Positions 57,614 to 64,000 of a DNA stretch of 64,000 nucleotides are shown one piece after another. The DNA lies in NCBI GenBank assembly GCA_003416985.1, contig QVIN01000006.1, forward strand, positions 186,001-250,000, read 5' to 3'. The translations under genes and the position numbers were made by a program. Each line of letters opens with the position of its first letter. Position 1 is the first letter of the stretch. The notes beneath the pieces were generated by a model, which was given only the letters and a program-made list of their open reading frames with translations, was not told the DNA's origin and did not search any database. The DNA comes from Duganella sp. BJB480 (lineage in GTDB: Bacteria; Pseudomonadota; Gammaproteobacteria; Burkholderiales; Burkholderiaceae_D).

Positions 57614-59080
57614 ATGGATACACCGACCAAGCCGAATCAGACCGCCGTTCCACCGCAGCGCAGCCGCCGTTCCAAGGTGGTCGGCAGCGTGATCGCCGTC
57701 GCCGCCATGGCGGGGCTGGGCGGACTGGCGTGGTACCTGACGCATCAGCCGCCAAGCACCGGCGCGCCTGGTGCTCCGGGCGCGGGCGGGCCAGGTCCCG
57801 GTGGCCCTGGAGGTCCCGGTGGTCCAGGCGGCGGCCGTCGTGGCGGCCCTGCCACCACGGTGGGCGTCGCGACCGCCGAGAAGGCCGATATCCCGGTCAC
57901 GCTGGAGGCGCTGGGCACGGTCACCGCCGCGGCCACCACCACGGTGCGTCCGCAAGTGTCGGGCATATTGCAGCAGGTGCTGTTCAAGGAAGGCCAGATG
58001 GTCAAGGCCGGACAGGTGTTGGCGCAGATCGATCCGCGCCAGTTCGAGATGGCGCTGCTGCAGGCTTCCGGCCAACGCCAGCGCGACGAGGCGCAGCTGG
58101 AAAACGCCAAGCTCACCTTGAACCGCTATCGCACGCTGCTGGGCCAGGACTCGATCGCGCGCCAGGATGTGGATACGCAGGCCGCATTGGTCAAGCAGCT
58201 CGAAGGCACGGTGATGACCGACCGGGCGCAGGAGGGCACGGCCAAGCTGAATCTGGGCTACACCAAAGTGATCGCGCCGATCACCGGCCGCGTGGGCCTG
58301 CGCGTGGTCGATATCGGCAACCTGGTGGGCTCCGGCGATGCCAACGGCCTTGCTGTGATTACCCAGCTGTCGCCTATCGATGTCGAGTTCTCGATCCCGC
58401 AGGACAGCGTGCCGATGGTGATGCAGCAGGCGAACGACGGCGCGCAGATGCCTGCCATCGCGCTGGACCGCACGCGCACCAATGCGCTGGACAACGGCAA
58501 ATTCTCGGCCATGGATAACCAGGTCGATGTGCAGACCGGCACCGTGAAGGCCAAGGCGCGTTTCGCCAACGCCAAATCGGCGCTGTTCCCGAGCCAGTTC
58601 GTCAACGTGCGGCTGGAGCTGCGCACGATCAAGGATGCGGTGATGGTGCCGGTGACGGCGGTGCGCCATGGCGCCAACGGCGATTTCGTTTATGTGCTCA
58701 AGGCCGACAAGACGGTCACCATCCGCCCGGTCACACGCGGGCAGGCGACGGTCGACAAGGTGCAGATCGCCAGCGGCTTGCAACTGGGCGAGCAGGTGAT
58801 CACCGAGGGCGGCGATCGACTGAAGGAGGGCGCCAAGGTCACGCTGCCGGGCGAGGGCAAGGGCCGTCGCGACGGTGCGGCCGGCGGCGCGGGCGGCGAA
58901 CACGCGGGCGGCTGGAAGGGCAAGCGCGATGGCTCGGCCGGCGAGGCGGCGCCTGCGGCACCGGCTTCACCGGCGGCTTCGGCGGCTTCGGCGCCGGCAT
59001 CGGCGGCCGGTGCGGCCTCCGCTCCGGCGGAAGGCGAGCGCCGTCATCATCGTAAAGAACAGGGCGCGGCACAACAATGA
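57614..59080 (+). CDS. mdtA: RND efflux periplasmic adaptor, MdtA-like
   Basis: A 488-residue membrane-fusion protein. A signal-anchor (residues 22-42) is followed by a Gly/Pro-rich linker at about 52-78. Then come the barrel-sandwich and lipoyl parts (PVTLEALGTVTAAATTTVRP, then SGILQQVLFKEGQMVKAGQV), the alpha hairpin (ENAKLTLNRYRTLLGQDSIA) and the beta barrel (VIAPITGRVGLRVVDIGNLV). The C-terminal 70 residues are Gly/Ala-rich and end in RRHHRKEQGAAQQ. It links the pump to an outer-membrane channel. The stop overlaps the next gene by 4 bases (ATGA). Confidence 0.93.
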   Translation: MDTPTKPNQTAVPPQRSRRSKVVGSVIAVAAMAGLGGLAWYLTHQPPSTGAPGAPGAGGPGPGGPGGPGGPGGGRRGGPATTVGVATAEKADIPVTLEALGTVTAAATTTVRPQVSGILQQVLFKEGQMVKAGQVLAQIDPRQFEMALLQASGQRQRDEAQLENAKLTLNRYRTLLGQDSIARQDVDTQAALVKQLEGTVMTDRAQEGTAKLNLGYTKVIAPITGRVGLRVVDIGNLVGSGDANGLAVITQLSPIDVEFSIPQDSVPMVMQQANDGAQMPAIALDRTRTNALDNGKFSAMDNQVDVQTGTVKAKARFANAKSALFPSQFVNVRLELRTIKDAVMVPVTAVRHGANGDFVYVLKADKTVTIRPVTRGQATVDKVQIASGLQLGEQVITEGGDRLKEGAKVTLPGEGKGRRDGAAGGAGGEHAGGWKGKRDGSAGEAAPAAPASPAASAASAPASAAGAASAPAEGERRHHRKEQGAAQQ

Positions 59081-62000
59081 GTCCATCAGCACCATTCATT
59101 CAGCGGCCGGTAGCGACATCGCTGCTGATGCTGGCGATCGTCCTGGCGGGCATCGTCGGCTTCAAGTTCCTGCCGCTGTCCGCGCTGCCGCAGGTGGACT
59201 TCCCCACCATCCAGGTGCAGACGCTGTACCCCGGCGGCAGCCCCGAAGTGATGGGCCAGACCGTGACCGCGCCGCTGGAGCGCCAGTTCGGCCAGATGGC
59301 CGGCCTTCAGCGCATGAGTTCCACCAGCGCCGCCGGCGTATCCATCATCACGCTGCAGTTCGGCCTGGGTCAGACGCTGGACGTGGCCGAGCAGGAGGTG
59401 CAGGCCGCGATCAACGCCGGCGCCTCGCTGCTGCCGACCGACCTGCCGGCGCCGCCGGTCTACGCCAAGGTCAACCCGGCCGACGCGCCGGTGCTGACGC
59501 TGGCCATCACCTCGGACACGATGCCGCTGACCGAGGTGCAGAACGTGGTCAACACCCGCCTGGCGCTGAAGATCAGTCAGGTGTCCGGCGTCGGCCTGGT
59601 CACGCTCAGCGGTGGCCAGCGTCCGGCCGTGCGGATCCAGGCGGACACCAACGCGCTGGCGTCCTACGGCCTGGGGCTGGACACGCTGCGCACCGCGATC
59701 ACCGCCGCCAACGCCAACGGCGCCAAGGGCAGCTTTGACGGCCCGACCCGCGCCTACAGCATCAACGCCAACGACCAGCTGGTGACGGCCAAGGATTACA
59801 AGGACCTGATCCTGGCCTACAAGAACGGCGCCCCGGTGCGCCTGGCCGACGTTGCCACCGTCAAGGACAGCGCCGAAAACGTCGAACTGGGCGCCTGGTC
59901 CGGCAACAAGAAAGCCATCATCCTCAACGTGCAGCGCCAGCCCGGCGCCAACGTCATCGCCACCGTCGACGCCATCAAGGCGCGCCTGCCGGAGCTGCAG
60001 GCCGGCCTGCCGGGCGCGATGAAGGTCGAGGTGCTGAGCGACCGCACCACAGGCATCCGCGCCTCGGTCGAACACGTGGAGACCGAACTGCTGCTGGCCG
60101 TGGTGCTGGTGGTGCTGGTGATCTTCGCCTTCCTGCATAGCCTGCGCGCCACCGTGATCGCCAGCCTGTCGGTGCCGATTTCGCTGATCGGCACGTGCGG
60201 CGTGATGTATTTGCTCGGCTATAGCCTGAACAACCTGTCGCTGATGGCGCTGACCATCGCCACCGGCTTCGTGGTCGACGACGCGATCGTCATGATCGAG
60301 AACATCGCCCGCTACATCGAGGAAGGCGAAACGCCGATGGCCGCCGCGCTCAAGGGCGCCAAGCAGATCGGCTTCACCATCATCTCGCTGACGGTGTCGC
60401 TGATCGCCGTGCTGATTCCGCTGCTGTTCATGGGCGACGTGGTGGGCCGCCTGTTCCGCGAATTCGCGATCTCGCTGGCGATCACCATTCTGATTTCCGC
60501 CGTGGTGTCGCTGACGCTGGTGCCGATGATGTCGGCGCGCTGGCTCAAGAGCCACGCCGAAGAGAAGCCGGGCCGCTTCGCCCGCCGCTTCCAGCAGTTC
60601 TTCGACTGGGTGATCAACCACTACGACCGTTCGCTGACCTGGGTGCTGAACCACGCCGGCCTGACGTTGCTGGTGGCCCTGGGCACGATGGCGCTGACGG
60701 TGCTGCTGTACGTGGTGATCCCGAAAGGCCTGTTCCCGACCCAGGACACCGGCCAGCTGCAGGCGCGCCTGGAGACCGGCAAGGCGGTTTCGTATGCCAG
60801 GATGGCGGACCTGCAGCAGCAGGCCGCGCGCTTGGTCCTGGAAGATCCGGACGTCGCAACGCTAAGTTCCGTGGTCGGCGTGGACGCCGCCAACAACACC
60901 ATGCTCCATACCGGCAGCATGCTGATCAACCTGAAGCACCAGCGCACCGGCAGCCAGCAGCAGACCATGGACCGCCTGCGCCAGCGCGTGTCGCAGATCC
61001 CCGGCCTGACGCTGTACCTGCAGCCGACCCAGGACCTGACCATCGACGCCGAATCCGGCCCGACCCAGTTCCGCGTGTCGATCGAAGGCGCGGACAACGC
61101 CACCGTCAACCAGTGGGCCACCAAACTGGCGGAGCAGATGCGTACCAAGCACGAATTGCGCAACGTGGTATCGGACGTCGGCGCTAGCGCCAACGCGGCC
61201 TACGTCACCGTGGACCGTGACAGCGCCTCGCGCATGTCGATCACCGCCGCCTCCATCGACGACGCGTTGTACAGCGCCTTCGGCCAGCGCATCGTGTCGA
61301 CCATCTTCACCGAGACCAACCAGTACCGCGTGATCCTGGAAGCGCGCCGCGACGACATCACCACCCCGGCCGACCTGGGCAACCTGCAGATCCGCACCGG
61401 CTCCGGCAAGGCCACGCCGCTGTCGGCGGTGGCCTCCATCAGCGAACGCGCGGCGCCGCTGCAGGTGACGCACGTGGCGCAGTACCCGGCCACCACGCTG
61501 GGCTTCGACACGGCGCCCGGCGTTTCGCTCGGCACGGCGGTGGACTCCATCAAGCAGGCCGCCGCCGAGATCAAGTTCCCGGCCTCGGTCACACTGACCT
61601 TCCTCGGCGCGTCCGGCGCGTATCAGAATTCGCTGTCGAACCAACTGTGGCTGATCCTGGCCGCCGTGATCTGCGTCTACATCGTGCTGGGCGTGCTGTA
61701 TGAAAGCTATATCCATCCGCTGACGATTTTGTCGACGCTGCCGTCGGCCGGCGTGGGCGCCTTGCTGGCGCTGCTGGTCAGCGGCCAGGACCTGGGCGTG
61801 ATCGGCATCATCGGCATCATCCTGCTGATCGGTATCGTCAAGAAGAACGCCATCATGATGATCGACTTCGCCATCGAGGCGGAGCGGGAGGAGGGCAAGC
61901 CGCCGCGCGAGGCGATCCACCAGGCCGCGCTGCTGCGCTTCCGCCCCATCCTGATGACGACCCTGGCCGCGCTGTTCGCCGCCGTGCCGCTGATGCTGGG

Positions 62001-62187
62001 CTGGGGCGAGGGCGCCGAGCTGCGTCGTCCACTGGGCCTGGCCATCTTCGGCGGCTTGATCGTCAGCCAGATGCTGACGCTGTTCACCACGCCGGTGATC
62101 TACCTCGGCTTCGACAGCCTGGCGCGCCGCTTCGGCGGCGGCAAGCCCGCGCAGCCGCCGGCCTCCGTTGAAGGTGGTGCGCTGTGA
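59077..62187 (+). CDS. mdtB: RND efflux transporter, MdtB-like
   Basis: A 1036-residue inner-membrane pump of the HAE1 group with 12 helices and two large periplasmic loops. It begins PSAPFIQRPVATSLLMLAIV and contains SALPQVDFPTIQVQTLYPGG, FVVDDAIVMIENIARYIEEG with the proton-relay aspartates of helix 4, and IGIVKKNAIMMIDFAIEAER. The start, FIQRPVATSLLM, matches MdtB rather than AcrB. It should form a heteromeric pump with the following MdtC-like protein. It overlaps both neighbours. Confidence 0.95.
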   Translation: MSPSAPFIQRPVATSLLMLAIVLAGIVGFKFLPLSALPQVDFPTIQVQTLYPGGSPEVMGQTVTAPLERQFGQMAGLQRMSSTSAAGVSIITLQFGLGQTLDVAEQEVQAAINAGASLLPTDLPAPPVYAKVNPADAPVLTLAITSDTMPLTEVQNVVNTRLALKISQVSGVGLVTLSGGQRPAVRIQADTNALASYGLGLDTLRTAITAANANGAKGSFDGPTRAYSINANDQLVTAKDYKDLILAYKNGAPVRLADVATVKDSAENVELGAWSGNKKAIILNVQRQPGANVIATVDAIKARLPELQAGLPGAMKVEVLSDRTTGIRASVEHVETELLLAVVLVVLVIFAFLHSLRATVIASLSVPISLIGTCGVMYLLGYSLNNLSLMALTIATGFVVDDAIVMIENIARYIEEGETPMAAALKGAKQIGFTIISLTVSLIAVLIPLLFMGDVVGRLFREFAISLAITILISAVVSLTLVPMMSARWLKSHAEEKPGRFARRFQQFFDWVINHYDRSLTWVLNHAGLTLLVALGTMALTVLLYVVIPKGLFPTQDTGQLQARLETGKAVSYARMADLQQQAARLVLEDPDVATLSSVVGVDAANNTMLHTGSMLINLKHQRTGSQQQTMDRLRQRVSQIPGLTLYLQPTQDLTIDAESGPTQFRVSIEGADNATVNQWATKLAEQMRTKHELRNVVSDVGASANAAYVTVDRDSASRMSITAASIDDALYSAFGQRIVSTIFTETNQYRVILEARRDDITTPADLGNLQIRTGSGKATPLSAVASISERAAPLQVTHVAQYPATTLGFDTAPGVSLGTAVDSIKQAAAEIKFPASVTLTFLGASGAYQNSLSNQLWLILAAVICVYIVLGVLYESYIHPLTILSTLPSAGVGALLALLVSGQDLGVIGIIGIILLIGIVKKNAIMMIDFAIEAEREEGKPPREAIHQAALLRFRPILMTTLAALFAAVPLMLGWGEGAELRRPLGLAIFGGLIVSQMLTLFTTPVIYLGFDSLARRFGGGKPAQPPASVEGGAL

Positions 62188-64000
62188 ACCTGTCGTCGCC
62201 CTTCGTCAAGCGTCCGATCGCCACCGTCCTGTTGACGTGCGGCCTGGCGCTGGCCGGCATCGGCGCGTTCTTCGTGCTGCCGGTGGCGCCGCTGCCGCAG
62301 GTGGACTTCCCGGTCATCTCGGTCAATGCCAACCTGCCGGGCGCCAGCCCTGCCACCATGGCCACCAGCGTCTCCACGCCGCTGGAGCGCCACCTGGGCG
62401 TGATCGCCGGCGTCAACGAGATGACGTCGCAATCGAACACCGGCTCCTCCAGCGTGACCTTGCAGTTCGACTTGAACCGCAACGTGGACTCGGTCGCGCG
62501 CGAGGTGCAGGCGGCCATCAACGCCAGCCGCGTCGACCTGCCTGCCTCCCTGCGCAGCAACCCGACCTACCGCAAGGCCAACACCTCCGGCATCCCGGTG
62601 ATGATCCTGGCGCTGACGTCGGAAACCCGCACGCCGGGCCAGATCTTCGACGCCGTCTCCAACACCGTGCTGCAACGCCTGTCGCAGGTGACCGGCGTGG
62701 GCGACGTGGAATTGGGCGGCAGCTCGCTGCCGGCGGTGCGCGTCGAACTCAATCCGTATGCGCTGAACCGCTACGGCGTGTCGGCGGAGGACGTGCGCGC
62801 GGCCATCCAGGCTACCAACGCCAATCGTCCGCGCGGCGCCTTGCAGGGCAATGGTCGCCGCCTGCAGATCTATACCGAGTCGGCCCACGCCAGCGGCGGG
62901 CGCTCCGCCGCCGACTACCGCAACCTGGTGGTCGGCTGGCGCAACGACAGCGCGATCCGGTTGCAGGACGTGGCGCAGGTGGTCGACGGCGTCGAGGACA
63001 ACAACAACCTTGGCCTGTTCAACGGCAAGCCGGCGATCATCGTCATCCTGCGTTCGCAGGCCGGCGCCAACGTCATCGAAACCGTCAACAGCGTGCGCGC
63101 GCAGCTGCCGCAGTTGCAGGCGCAGTTGCCGTCCGACGTCAAGATCGACGTCGCCAGCGACAGCACCAATTCGATCCGCTCGTCGCTGCACGAGATCGAG
63201 ATCACGCTGATTATTTCGATCCTGCTGGTGGTGCTGGTGGTGAGCGCCTTCCTGCGCAGCGTGCGCGCCACCATCGTGCCGGCGGTGGCGACCATCGTCT
63301 CGCTGCTGGGCACCTTCGGCGCCATGTACCTGCTGGGCTTCAGCCTGAACAACCTGTCGTTGATGGCGCTGACGGTGGCCACCGGCTTCGTGGTCGACGA
63401 CGCCATCGTGGTCCTGGAAAACACCACCCGCCACATCGAGGCCGGCATGGACCGCTTCGAGGCGGCGCTGCTGGGCGCGCGCGAGGTGGGCTTCACCGTG
63501 CTGTCGATCAGCCTTTCGCTGATCGCCGTGTTCATTCCGCTGCTGTTCATGGGTGGGCAGTTCGGCGCGCTGTTCAAGGAGTTCGCCGTCACGCTGTCGG
63601 CGGCGGTGATGATTTCGCTGGTGGTCTCGCTGACCACCACGCCGATGATGTGCGCCTGGCTGCTCAAGCCCGGCCACACGCACGCCAAGCCGCCGGGCCG
63701 CATCGCCCGGTTCTTCGAGCGCGGTTTCGATTTCATCCTCAAGGGCTACGAGCATAGCCTGGACTGGGCGCTGTCGAGCGTCTGGCTGGTGATGCTGAGC
63801 CTTGTGTTCGTGATCGGCCTGAATTTCTACCTGTTCGCGGCGATACCCAAGGGCGGCTTCCCGCAGCAGGACACGGGCCAGATCAACGGCGGCATCCGCG
63901 CCGACCAGAGCATCTCGTTCCAGGCCATGCAGGGCAAGCTGCGCCAGCTGGTCAACATCATCAAGGACGATCCCGATGTCGCCACGGTGGTGGGCTTCAC
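62184..64000 (+). CDS. mdtC: RND efflux transporter, MdtC-like, 5' part
   Basis: The gene starts with GTG inside the mdtB stop (GTGA) and runs off the right edge with about 605 codons visible. It begins NLSSPFVKRPIATVLLTCGL and contains APLPQVDFPVISVNANLPGA and FVVDDAIVVLENTTRHIEAG with the helix-4 aspartates. MdtC is the second subunit of the MdtBC pump, which exports novobiocin, bile salts and other compounds in enterobacteria; the substrates here are unknown. Confidence 0.93.
   Translation, partial: MNLSSPFVKRPIATVLLTCGLALAGIGAFFVLPVAPLPQVDFPVISVNANLPGASPATMATSVSTPLERHLGVIAGVNEMTSQSNTGSSSVTLQFDLNRNVDSVAREVQAAINASRVDLPASLRSNPTYRKANTSGIPVMILALTSETRTPGQIFDAVSNTVLQRLSQVTGVGDVELGGSSLPAVRVELNPYALNRYGVSAEDVRAAIQATNANRPRGALQGNGRRLQIYTESAHASGGRSAADYRNLVVGWRNDSAIRLQDVAQVVDGVEDNNNLGLFNGKPAIIVILRSQAGANVIETVNSVRAQLPQLQAQLPSDVKIDVASDSTNSIRSSLHEIEITLIISILLVVLVVSAFLRSVRATIVPAVATIVSLLGTFGAMYLLGFSLNNLSLMALTVATGFVVDDAIVVLENTTRHIEAGMDRFEAALLGAREVGFTVLSISLSLIAVFIPLLFMGGQFGALFKEFAVTLSAAVMISLVVSLTTTPMMCAWLLKPGHTHAKPPGRIARFFERGFDFILKGYEHSLDWALSSVWLVMLSLVFVIGLNFYLFAAIPKGGFPQQDTGQINGGIRADQSISFQAMQGKLRQLVNIIKDDPDVATVVGF

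Overview
The window looks like a chromosomal segment of a GC-rich betaproteobacterium, most probably an Oxalobacteraceae member close to Massilia, Duganella or Rugamonas. The reasons are the order tpiA-secG-tRNA-Leu(GAG)-nuoABCDEFGHIJKLMN-DUF2818-NUDIX, which is typical of Burkholderiales, a lone PEP-CTERM protein, and a chitin/GlcNAc locus. Genus placement is inference from gene content only. No insertion sequence, prophage, CRISPR array or integrase was seen.

Layout. (1) 1-6943 is a chitin/amino-sugar block: the 3' part of a GH20 hexosaminidase, an ABC-type sugar-binding protein with no permease beside it, an OmpR-type regulator and sensor kinase overlapping it, a NagX-like membrane acetyltransferase and a GH18 lipoprotein. 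(2) 7105-9829 holds a tiny secreted protein, a DUF2807 protein, a Sel1-repeat protein and a quinone oxidoreductase. (3) 9963-29062 is housekeeping: tpiA, secG, tRNA-Leu, the complete 14-gene complex I operon, DUF2818, a NUDIX hydrolase, a secreted HExxH protein, ispD and ispF. (4) 29002-33769 is accessory: a BrnT/DUF433 toxin-antitoxin-like pair, a divergent TetR/MFS pair with repeated operators, the PEP-CTERM protein and a lower-GC unknown gene. (5) 33976-43743 holds a PilZ protein, a secreted trypsin-like protease with an FHA membrane protein, ribA, a divergent pirin/LysR pair, an HDOD gene overlapping a PAS-GGDEF-EAL gene, and a YfcG-type GST. (6) 43843-52882 holds a SYLF lipoprotein, a cysteine-less glutaredoxin-like protein, a PPC/DUF296 protein, a protealysin-like M4 peptidase with its emfourin-type inhibitor, a secreted esterase, a divergent SDR/MerR pair and two transporters. 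(7) 52932-64000 holds sppA, a Cpx-like two-component system with a Spy/CpxP-like protein, and an MdtABC-like RND efflux operon running off the right edge.

How the parts may work together. In the chitin block the binding protein may act as a periplasmic sensor partner of the kinase, with the regulator acting on two direct-repeat sites upstream of nagX. At the right end a perfect GTAAA-N5-GTAAA box lies between the Spy-like/regulator/kinase operon and the divergent efflux operon, so an envelope-stress response may drive one or both. The SDR/MerR pair has an 18-bp perfect palindrome inside a 19-bp -35/-10 spacer, the classical MerR promoter layout. No single undescribed system is proven; the strongest candidates are the binding-protein/two-component module, the BrnT/DUF433 pair whose second gene runs antisense into ispF, the protease/FHA module, and the glutaredoxin-like/PPC pair.
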